Source: Kordia sp. SMS9
GTDB lineage: Bacteria; Bacteroidota; Bacteroidia; Flavobacteriales; Flavobacteriaceae
NCBI RefSeq assembly: GCF_003352465.1
Contig: NZ_CP031153.1
Coordinates: 4,860,001-4,924,000, forward strand
Direction of reading: 5' to 3'
DNA: 64,000 bases
Shown: positions 35,705-42,486 of the stretch, one piece after another
Position numbering within the stretch: position 1 is the stretch's first letter
Layout of the letters: each line of letters starts with the position of its first letter
Program-made: the position numbers and the translations under genes
The notes under the pieces: generated by a model
Databases searched by the model: none
What the model saw: the letters and a program-made list of their open reading frames with translations, nothing else
What the model was told of the DNA's origin: nothing

Positions 35705-36352
35705 TTAAGGCGCCAAACGATCCAGTTTCCAAGAATAGTCGGTTTGCAATTGGTAGCGCATTCGATCATGCAAACGGTTGGCTCTTCCTTGCCAAAATTC
35801 TATTTCTTGAGGTTTTACCATATATCCGCCCCAATGTGATGGACGTTCAATTTCTTTGCCTTCGTAGGCGTTTTCTAAATCTTTTAATTTTTGTTCTAAA
35901 TACGCACGTGATGGAATTACAGTACTTTGATCAGATACCAAAGCTCCTAATTGACTTCCGCGTGGGCGCGATTCAAAGTAGCCATCCGAGAGATTTTCTG
36001 CAATTTTTTCTACGTTTCCTTTGATGATAATTTGTCGCTCCATCGCAGGCCAAAAAAACGAAAGACATACATTTGGATTTGCTGCCATTGCCAACCCTTT
36101 TTCACTTTCGTAATTGGAATAAAATATAAATCCTTCAAAGGTGTATTGTTTTAGTAAAACCACTCTACTTTTTGGAAAGCCGTCCTTGCCAATGGTGCTT
36201 AATGTCACCGCATTGACTTCTGCGACTGTTTCCGATCGTTCTACTTCTAAAAACCAATTGCGAAACATCTCTATCGGATTTTCCACGCAGTTTTCTTCTA
36301 ACAGTTCACTTTTTTCGTAGGATTTTCTGTAATCACTTAAATCTTGTTTCAT
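35705..36352 (-). CDS. pdxH: Pyridoxamine 5'-phosphate oxidase
   Basis: FMN enzyme oxidising pyridoxamine or pyridoxine 5'-phosphate to PLP. 215 residues, normal length. Recognised from MRNWFLE-like FRNWFLEVERSE, the FMN-contact GFPKSRVVLLKQ, FYSNYESEKGLAMAANP, SFFWPAMERQIIIKG and the C-terminal EFWQGRANRLHDR and SWKLDRLAP. It is the first gene of a run pdxH-sixA-ppk1-ppx on one strand with tiny gaps. Confidence 0.96.
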   Translation of the reverse strand: MKQDLSDYRKSYEKSELLEENCVENPIEMFRNWFLEVERSETVAEVNAVTLSTIGKDGFPKSRVVLLKQYTFEGFIFYSNYESEKGLAMAANPNVCLSFFWPAMERQIIIKGNVEKIAENLSDGYFESRPRGSQLGALVSDQSTVIPSRAYLEQKLKDLENAYEGKEIERPSHWGGYMVKPQEIEFWQGRANRLHDRMRYQLQTDYSWKLDRLAP

Positions 36353-36482
36353 GCGTTTGCGTTCACTTCTTTTTCTTCAATTCTTTATACTGCAATTTAC
36401 AGCTTTTCATCCGTTTGGAGAAGTAAAAAGTAAATGCTTTTGTATTAAGTTTTCATCAATTTACTTAACAAGTTTGAAGCAT

Positions 36483-36513
36483 AAAAAAAGGGACAACCGA
36501 AGTCATCCCCTTT
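36483..36513 (-). terminator. Terminator of the lanthipeptide-like gene
   Basis: On the minus strand AAAGGGGATGAC, a TTCG tetraloop and GTTGTCCCTTT form a stem followed by a T7 run, 23 nt after the stop of the 36536-36748 gene. Confidence 0.85.
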
Positions 36514-36535
36514 CTTTTCAACAATACTTGTTGTT

Positions 36536-36748
36536 TTACTTTTCTTGCTCAAATGTACATCCACCGGCGCCAAATTCGCTTGGCCCATCGTTACAACCTA
36601 ATATAGTTCCTGGCAATGTAGATGTACAAACTTGCCCAATTGTGTGTGGGCAAGGATACGTTTCACCTCCACCAACAATCTGGTTTAATCTGAAAGAAGA
36701 AATATTCTTTTTATTCAATACTAGTCTTACTTTTTGTGCTTTTTTCAT
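36536..36748 (-). CDS. Class I lanthipeptide-like precursor, orphan
   Basis: 70 residues. The leader KKAQKVRLVLNKKNISSF followed by RLNQIVGG fits the Bacteroidota class I lanthipeptide leader (L-x-L-N-K-K-x-I-S/A-x-L ... GG). The core of about 43 residues after the GG (26-27) has Cys at 33, 41, 52 and 64 and eight Ser/Thr, for instance QVCTSTLPGTILGC and AGGCTFEQEK, enough for several thioether rings. It has its own promoter and terminator. No LanB, LanC or exporter gene lies in the window, so maturation would depend on enzymes encoded elsewhere. Confidence 0.82.
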   Translation of the reverse strand: MKKAQKVRLVLNKKNISSFRLNQIVGGGETYPCPHTIGQVCTSTLPGTILGCNDGPSEFGAGGCTFEQEK

Positions 36749-36816
36749 GATTTAAAATTTTAAAATGCCTCCATTTTTATAGGTTTTCGGCAATACCTTT
36801 TCAATCGATTGAGCAA

Positions 36817-36847
36817 CAAATTTAGAAAGGATGGCATTCAGATTCAA
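36817..36847 (-). promoter_or_regulatory. Promoter of the lanthipeptide-like gene
   Basis: On the minus strand TTG (36847-36845), a 20-nt spacer and TAAATTTG (36824-36817) form a Bacteroidota promoter. A GGAGG lies further downstream but some 20 nt from the ATG. Confidence 0.65.
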
Positions 36848-36895
36848 CTCATGATTCCCTAAATTAGATAATTTATGCTAGTAAAATATACATCA

Positions 36896-37069
36896 CTATT
36901 GTATTGCATAACACACTGTTTGCTCGTCTGGCATTTGAGTCATCTGCATAGGCGGATTGAGCTCTGAAACGGGTTCTGTACCTCCATTTATGGCTTTCTT
37001 TTTTAATTCTTGAATATTAGCAATAGAAAATTTTGTAAATCGTAAACTGCGTGGTTTGTGTTTTTTCAT
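36896..37069 (-). CDS. Second lanthipeptide-like precursor, 57 residues
   Basis: A 58-codon ORF beginning MKKHKPRSLRFTKFSIANIQ, then ELKKKAINGG and a 27-residue core starting TEPVSELNPPM and ending VCYAIQ. The leader shares the SLRFTKFSIANI pattern and terminal GG with Bacteroidota lanthipeptide leaders and with its neighbour downstream on the same strand, but the core has only one Cys and few Ser/Thr, so at most one thioether could form. It lies 147 nt upstream of the 70-residue precursor. Coding status is inferred from leader similarity. Confidence 0.68.
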   Translation of the reverse strand: MKKHKPRSLRFTKFSIANIQELKKKAINGGTEPVSELNPPMQMTQMPDEQTVCYAIQ

Positions 37070-37138
37070 ACTTGTAAATGTTAATTATTAATTCTTTTTA
37101 AAGCTATTGATTCTTATTTGTTTACTGATTTCTACACA

Positions 37139-37160
37139 CCTTAAATCATCTAATTTAAGG
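37139..37160. repeat. Short perfect inverted repeat
   Basis: CCTTAAAT and ATTTAAGG (8-bp arms, 6-nt spacer) lie between the TPR-AraC gene and the 57-residue precursor. There is no T run, so a protein-binding operator or a weak hairpin is as likely as a terminator. Confidence 0.4.
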
Positions 37161-37191
37161 CAGTATAAAAAGAAAAAAATGCTTTAAAAAT

Positions 37192-38892
37192 CTAGGTTTG
37201 AAGATGCTTTTCTAATTCTTTGATGTAATATGACGGATTGATCCCTGTCGCCTTTTTAAAGTGTTTAGCAAACGACTCTGGACTTTTATAACCAACTTCC
37301 AATGCAATGTGTTTGATGGCGTATTTTCGAAATTGACTGTCAGTTTTGAGTCGTGATAAAGCATACTTAATTCGAAGCTCATTGAGATATTGATAGAACG
37401 TTTTTCCTTTTTCTTCTTTTAAAATTTTGGTGAGATACGTCGGATTTGTTTTCACTTTTTTTGCCAAATTTGCCAACGAACAATTGACATCCGTGTAATA
37501 GGTTTGCGCTTCTACTTTGTCCAAATATTTGAGCACTAACGCTACTTTTTCATCAGTAATCGTGATTTTTTTCGGTGTTGGAAGTTCCTTTTCTTGTTGC
37601 GTGATGAGTTTTTCAAAGTTTTCACGATTGGTTTTCGCTTTTCTTCGGTAATACATCACCAAGAAAATACTCGCTACACATACAACGCCCGCAAATATGA
37701 GAAATAGTTTATACCGATTGGTTGTTTTGTGAATGTTGGCAATAACTGTATCGCGAATGCGCAATTCATTTTTGAGTAATTTGGTATTGATGCGATTGTT
37801 TTCTTTGTCCGTAATTTGCTCCATGTCATTCCGAGCTGTTTCGTAGAAGCGAGATTCTTCTGCATCGCCCAAAGCAATGTAACTTTTCGATAAAAAATCG
37901 TATGTATTAATGAGTTGCAACGGTTTGAATTCCGTATTCCCAACTTTTTCAGACTGATTTGCCACCAAAATAACGTCTTTGAAATATGCTATTGCAGTTT
38001 CGTAATTTTTCAAACGATATTGACACGCGCCCATATAAAAGAGTGTTTCTGCCAATCTTTTCTGATTTTCTATACTTTCAATATAATTTTTTGCTTTGTT
38101 GAGATACGACAACGATTTTTTGTAATTGTCTTTTAAATAATAGGCAATTCCAAAGTCCACATCAAAATAACTCATGCCAACTTTATCGTCAATTTCTCCA
38201 CTTATTTTATACCCTTTTTGTCCGTAATATAAGGCAGAATCTGGCTGTTGTAAGGTTAAATAGCTGCCACAAATTCCCATTAAACTTCTAGCAATGACGG
38301 TTTTTTTTTCATTTAATCTTACTGCTTGTTTGTATAGTAATTTGTAACTTTCTAATGCTTCTTCATGATTTCCTGCATTGCGCTTGATTTTAGCAATATT
38401 GATCGTTGCCTTGAGCAAATCCTTTTTTTTATTGTTTAAAAGTGCATCTTCGTACACGCGCGAATAATATGTCAAAGCAACTTCATCTTTTTCGTCTAAA
38501 ACGTATGCATTTCCGATACGTAATAGGAACAGATTCTTCTCAGGAACTTCTTTGTTTTCTATGAATGTTGCTCCTTTTTTCAAGGTATCAATGGCCGTTT
38601 GATAATTTCCTTTTTTAGTGAGAATGATTCCTTTTTGCAAGTACGCTTTTGCAATGGTAAGGCTATCTTTCTGCGCCAAGGCATAGCTAATTAATTGATT
38701 GGAATATAGCGTTGCTTTTTCAAAATCTTTGTTAATATTATCTTCAATTATTTTGATCAACACCTTTACAGTAAGTGCTTCTTTCGGTTTTTCTTCTTGG
38801 GTACAATTGACAAAAAACACACAGATAAGTGACAGGAATACAATAGCTTTGATTGCTGGAAAATTCGTTTTGGTTTGGTGCATTGTTTTCAT
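37192..38892 (-). CDS. Membrane-anchored TPR protein with C-terminal AraC-type DNA-binding domain
   Basis: 566 residues. The N-terminal hydrophobic stretch ends in a possible lipobox-like VNC; TPR repeats follow (about 50-370, e.g. YQTAIDTLKKGATFIE and YETAIAYFKDVILVA); a transmembrane helix LFLIFAGVVCVASIFLVMYY lies near 390-415; the C-terminal 110 residues are two helix-turn-helix motifs (SLANLAKKVKTNPTYLTKIL and IKHIALEVGYKSPESFAKHF). This architecture is common in Flavobacteriia and is thought to sense an extracytoplasmic or peptide signal. It stops 122 nt from the start of a lanthipeptide-like gene and begins 3 nt after rnz. Confidence 0.9.
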   Translation of the reverse strand: MKTMHQTKTNFPAIKAIVFLSLICVFFVNCTQEEKPKEALTVKVLIKIIEDNINKDFEKATLYSNQLISYALAQKDSLTIAKAYLQKGIILTKKGNYQTAIDTLKKGATFIENKEVPEKNLFLLRIGNAYVLDEKDEVALTYYSRVYEDALLNNKKKDLLKATINIAKIKRNAGNHEEALESYKLLYKQAVRLNEKKTVIARSLMGICGSYLTLQQPDSALYYGQKGYKISGEIDDKVGMSYFDVDFGIAYYLKDNYKKSLSYLNKAKNYIESIENQKRLAETLFYMGACQYRLKNYETAIAYFKDVILVANQSEKVGNTEFKPLQLINTYDFLSKSYIALGDAEESRFYETARNDMEQITDKENNRINTKLLKNELRIRDTVIANIHKTTNRYKLFLIFAGVVCVASIFLVMYYRRKAKTNRENFEKLITQQEKELPTPKKITITDEKVALVLKYLDKVEAQTYYTDVNCSLANLAKKVKTNPTYLTKILKEEKGKTFYQYLNELRIKYALSRLKTDSQFRKYAIKHIALEVGYKSPESFAKHFKKATGINPSYYIKELEKHLQT

Positions 38893-38895
38893 GAA

Positions 38896-39804
38896 TTAAT
38901 CTAACTCAAAAACCTTACCATCATCTGCCAACACCACATTTTCAAACACTGCTTTGGCTTCTTCTTTAAATTCGTCAAAACCATCATATCGTGTGGAAAA
39001 ATGACCTAATATTAATTGTTTAACTTCAGCAGCTTTGGCAATCATGGCGGCTTGTTTTGCGGTTGTATGCTTGGTTTTTTCGGCTAAATTTTCATGTTTA
39101 TCTAAAAAAGTAGCTTCGTGGTATAAAACTGTGACGTTTTTGATTTGATGTACGATTTGTGGAAAATACACCGTGTCACTACAAAATGCATATCCTTTTG
39201 GTTTTGGCGGATCAAACGTTAGTTTTTCGTTAGGGATAACTTCGCCAGAATCTAACGTAATGTCTCTCCCTTTTTTGATATTTTGATAGTAACATTTGTC
39301 AATTTCATAGTTTAAAACCGCATTGATATTGAGCTTGCGCTCTTTTTCTTTTTCCATGAATAGAAAACCGTTCGCGTATACACGATGACTTAATGGAATC
39401 GTTGTTACCGTAACTTTGTCGTCTTCAAATAACACTTCAGGTTGGTCGCTTTCCAATTCGTGAAAACACAGTTTGTAACTCGTCCACGATTTTGTCAATT
39501 TGAGTTGTAAAAGCGTTAGTTCTTTTAAACCTTTTGGACCGTAAATATGTAAGTCTGCATTTCTGCCCAACAACATGAAGGTTGAAATTAATCCGATCAA
39601 TCCATAAAAATGATCGCCATGTAAGTGCGAGATAAAAATGTGCTTGACTCGTGCAAATTTCACTTTGCTGCGGCGTAATTGTACTTGTGTTCCTTCGCCA
39701 CAATCAATCAAAAAGATATGATTTCTGATTTCTAATATTTGTGCTGTTGGATTGGTATTTTTGGTTGGTGTAGCGGCGTAACAGCCGAGTATGGTTAATT
39801 TCAC
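38896..39804 (-). CDS. rnz: Ribonuclease Z
   Basis: Zinc endonuclease that trims the 3' ends of tRNA precursors. 302 residues, the short RNase Z form. The metallo-beta-lactamase motif SHLHGDHFYGL binds zinc; CGEGTQVQLRRS, the exosite region and the PLSHRVYANGF, VLYHEATF and LILGHFSTRYD motifs match the family. It is preceded at 28 nt by a small STAS-like gene and followed 3 nt later by the TPR-AraC gene, so the three may form one unit. Confidence 0.95.
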   Translation of the reverse strand: MKLTILGCYAATPTKNTNPTAQILEIRNHIFLIDCGEGTQVQLRRSKVKFARVKHIFISHLHGDHFYGLIGLISTFMLLGRNADLHIYGPKGLKELTLLQLKLTKSWTSYKLCFHELESDQPEVLFEDDKVTVTTIPLSHRVYANGFLFMEKEKERKLNINAVLNYEIDKCYYQNIKKGRDITLDSGEVIPNEKLTFDPPKPKGYAFCSDTVYFPQIVHQIKNVTVLYHEATFLDKHENLAEKTKHTTAKQAAMIAKAAEVKQLILGHFSTRYDGFDEFKEEAKAVFENVVLADDGKVFELD

Positions 39805-39832
39805 ACGTATACGTTTTATTTTTTATTGAAAG

Positions 39833-40165
39833 CTAGAAGCCTAAATCGCGTTCTATTTCTTCCATTTCTATAATATCAAATGCTTCTTGGAGTGTTGGTA
39901 CCGTCATGATGCCTTCTGGCAGTTCGTCGGTACTTATTTTATTCGTGACAATAACAAATGAATGTTTTGCAGCACGATGTGTTTTGGAAAGTTTTAAAAA
40001 TTCTCCTAGATTGGTTTTGGTTAAATTTCCAAACGAGAATAGATTGACAATGATGTTATCGTGTTGCACTTCGTCATAACGTGCTTCAATTTTTTGCACA
40101 AGTTCAATTATATTGGATGATTCCTGTGTGATGATGAGAATATTCTCTTGTTTATCTAAAATCAT
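39833..40165 (-). CDS. Small STAS-like protein upstream of ribonuclease Z
   Basis: 110 residues, no signal peptide. Alternating strands and helices (NILIITQESSNIIELVQKI, NIIVNLFSFGNLTKTNLGEF, HSFVIVTNKISTDELPEGI, TLQEAFDIIEMEEIERD) give the pattern of a STAS/anti-anti-sigma-like fold, but the phosphorylatable Ser motif is not obvious. Similar short proteins beside rnz in this phylum are sometimes labelled ribonuclease Z by mistake, as I recall. It shows no nuclease motif. Role unknown. Confidence 0.75.
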   Translation of the reverse strand: MILDKQENILIITQESSNIIELVQKIEARYDEVQHDNIIVNLFSFGNLTKTNLGEFLKLSKTHRAAKHSFVIVTNKISTDELPEGIMTVPTLQEAFDIIEMEEIERDLGF

Positions 40166-40299
40166 AGGTTAAAAGTTTAGAGGGTTTTTAGGCTGAATTC
40201 TAAAAGATGTATATACAAGTTACAAAATTTAGTGCAGAATTGTATTTTTAAAATACGTTAAAATTTATTTTAAAAAAGTAAACCAAAATTGAAGTTGGT

Positions 40300-41229
40300 C
40301 TATTGCTTTATTTTTGACGCCAGAAGATAAATGACCGCCATACGCACTGCCACACCGTTTTCCACCTGATTTAAGATGATGGATTGTTTGGAATCGGCAA
40401 CATCACTGGTAATTTCTACACCACGATTGATCGGTCCTGGGTGCATGATTACAATTTCTTTGTCGAGCGAATCTAGCAACGCTTTGGTAACTCCGTATTG
40501 CTGCGCATATTCTCGCGTAGACGGAAAATAACTGATGTCCATACGTTCGTTTTGTACACGTAACATGTTGGCAACATCGCACCATTCGAGTGCTTTTCGT
40601 AAGTTGGTTTCTACTTCAACGCCTAAACTTTCAATATACGTTGGCAATAAGGTTTTTGGTCCGCAAACTTTGACATTGGCGCCTTGTAATTTGAGTGCAA
40701 ATATGTTGGACAGCGCCACTCTACTGTGTAAAATATCGCCGACTATTACCACATTTTTTCCTGCGACATCGCCTAATTTTTCACGAATGGAGTATGAATC
40801 TAACAAAGCTTGTGTTGGATGTTCGTGTGCGCCATCGCCAGCATTTATAATACTTGCGCTTACATTTTTAGAGAGAAAAACACCTGCACCTGGATTGGGA
40901 TGTCGCATAACGACCATATCCACTTTCATGGACAAAATATTGTTTACTGTATCAATCAGCGTTTCTCCTTTTTTTACGGATGATTGTGATGCCGAAAAGT
41001 TGATAACATCCGCAGATAGACGCTTTTCCGCCAATTCGAACGAAAGTTTTGTGCGTGTACTATTTTCAAAAAATAAATTTGCAATCGTAATGTCGCGCAA
41101 AGAAGGTACTTTTTTTATAGGACGGTTGATCACTTCTTTAAATTGATCTGCCGTTTCAAAAATGAGTTGTATATCTTCTTCGTTGAGATATTTGATTCCT
41201 AGCAAGTGGTTGACACTTAATTCACTCAT
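40300..41229 (-). CDS. pyrB: Aspartate carbamoyltransferase, catalytic subunit
   Basis: Second step of pyrimidine synthesis: carbamoyl phosphate plus aspartate to carbamoyl aspartate. 309 residues. FFENSTRTKLSFE binds carbamoyl phosphate; MRHPNPGAGVFL, DGAHEHPTQALLDSYS and HPGPINRGVEI are hallmarks. No pyrI regulatory subunit is adjacent. It starts 2 nt after pyrR, so the two are co-transcribed. Confidence 0.97.
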   Translation of the reverse strand: MSELSVNHLLGIKYLNEEDIQLIFETADQFKEVINRPIKKVPSLRDITIANLFFENSTRTKLSFELAEKRLSADVINFSASQSSVKKGETLIDTVNNILSMKVDMVVMRHPNPGAGVFLSKNVSASIINAGDGAHEHPTQALLDSYSIREKLGDVAGKNVVIVGDILHSRVALSNIFALKLQGANVKVCGPKTLLPTYIESLGVEVETNLRKALEWCDVANMLRVQNERMDISYFPSTREYAQQYGVTKALLDSLDKEIVIMHPGPINRGVEITSDVADSKQSIILNQVENGVAVRMAVIYLLASKIKQ

Positions 41230-41231
41230 TT

Positions 41232-41783
41232 CTACTTGTCTTTTTCTTGATTAATTAGATATATCATGTCTTCCCCATCATTTTCTTTCCAATTTACTTT
41301 TACTTTTTCTTCATTGATGGCGTCTACTTGGCGTCCGCGATAGTTAGGCTGAATTGGCAAATGTCTGCTAAAACGTCTGTCGATCAACACCAATAATTCA
41401 ATTTCTTCTGGACGACCAAACGACTGAATTGCCGTCAGTGCTGCACGAATGCTTCTGCCTGTGTACAACACATCGTCAATGAAAACGACTTTTTTGTTTT
41501 CTACGACAAAGTTGATATTTGTTTTATTGGCTTCTAGAATTTTCTCGCTGCGGCGGAAATCGTCACGAAAAAAAGTAATGTCCAAATATCCTAGTTGAAT
41601 GTCGCTTACCTCGTATTCATCACGTAAAATTCGCGCTAAGCGTTCTGCTAGATAAATTCCTCTTGGCTGAATTCCTACCAATACTGTATTTGAAAAATCG
41701 AGGTGGTTTTCGATAAGCTGACATGCCAATCGATGCAGAATAATTCCGATCTCTTTTGAGTTCAATAAGATTTTTTGACTCAT
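41232..41783 (-). CDS. pyrR: PyrR: pyrimidine operon regulator / uracil phosphoribosyltransferase
   Basis: 183 residues with the PRPP motif VVFIDDVLYTGRSIRAAL, LVGIQPRGIYLAERLA and RRFSRHLPIQPNYRGRQVD. In Bacillus PyrR binds pyr mRNA and controls attenuation; members also have uracil phosphoribosyltransferase activity. Here it heads pyrR-pyrB. I see no PyrR-binding loop or attenuator hairpin in the short leader, so mRNA control is unproven for this operon. Confidence 0.93.
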   Translation of the reverse strand: MSQKILLNSKEIGIILHRLACQLIENHLDFSNTVLVGIQPRGIYLAERLARILRDEYEVSDIQLGYLDITFFRDDFRRSEKILEANKTNINFVVENKKVVFIDDVLYTGRSIRAALTAIQSFGRPEEIELLVLIDRRFSRHLPIQPNYRGRQVDAINEEKVKVNWKENDGEDMIYLINQEKDK

Positions 41784-41811
41784 AGTGTTTGTCCAAATGG
41801 TATTTGGAATA

Positions 41812-41819
41812 CAAAAGTA
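41812..41819 (-). promoter_or_regulatory. Putative -7 box of pyrR-pyrB
   Basis: TACTTTTG on the minus strand, 28 nt before the pyrR ATG, fits TAnnTTTG. No good -33 element is seen. Confidence 0.5.
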
Positions 41820-41937
41820 CAGATTTATTTTGTATTACGCCTATTTTTAAATTTCATGTATTTCGAAAAAAATTATTTTTTGATAAAGAATGGTTACCTT
41901 TTTGCAGTTATACCATTAAGTATATAAAGAATTATTT

Positions 41938-42486
41938 ATGCAAGACCAAAAACTGTTACAATTGCTGACTTCTGATCAAAAAGAGAAAGCTTTTGTGAAA
42001 ATTTACAGGTATTTTCCAAAGGTATCGCGCTTTATATGCAAACATGGTGGCACCAAAGAAGAAGCACAAGACGTGTTTCAAGAAGCATTGCTTATTTTCT
42101 ACCGAAAAGTAAAAACACCCGATTTTAAATTAACTGCACGTGTGGAAACCTACGTTTTCAGTATTTGCAAGTATTTATGGAAAGATCAATTACACCGAAA
42201 AAATAAACAAACCAATGCTTTTGAACAAGCGTTTTTAAAAGACGACACAATTCCTGTGGAAATTCATCTGCAAGAAGAAGCAACCTATCAATTGGCTGAA
42301 AAAGCCTTGCGATCTATTGGAGATAAGTGTCTAAAACTACTCTCGCTATTTTATGTTGATAAGAAGAAAATGCGGGAGATTGCCAAATTGCTCGGTTTTA
42401 CTTCAGAATCATCAGCCAAAACACAGAAATACAAGTGTTTGGAGCGCGCTAAGAACGAATTACGAACTTTAAAGGCGAACCGATGA
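41938..42486 (+). CDS. RNA polymerase sigma factor, ECF-like sigma-70 family
   Basis: 182 residues: region 2 (about 20-90) with RFICKHGGTKEEAQDVFQEALLIF in parts, and region 4 (about 120-175) with an HTH, MREIAKLLGFTSESSAKT. ECF sigma factors redirect polymerase to a small regulon and are usually held by a membrane partner encoded next to them. The following gene overlaps the stop by 4 nt (ATGA) and encodes a large single-pass membrane protein, the likely partner. Confidence 0.92.
   Translation: MQDQKLLQLLTSDQKEKAFVKIYRYFPKVSRFICKHGGTKEEAQDVFQEALLIFYRKVKTPDFKLTARVETYVFSICKYLWKDQLHRKNKQTNAFEQAFLKDDTIPVEIHLQEEATYQLAEKALRSIGDKCLKLLSLFYVDKKKMREIAKLLGFTSESSAKTQKYKCLERAKNELRTLKANR

Noticed and set aside
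35689..35769. Longer SixA reading with 27 more residues
   Set aside because: The extra part overlaps pdxH and precedes the conserved catalytic LLIVRHAK, which begins the family; the TTG at 35688 is preferred.
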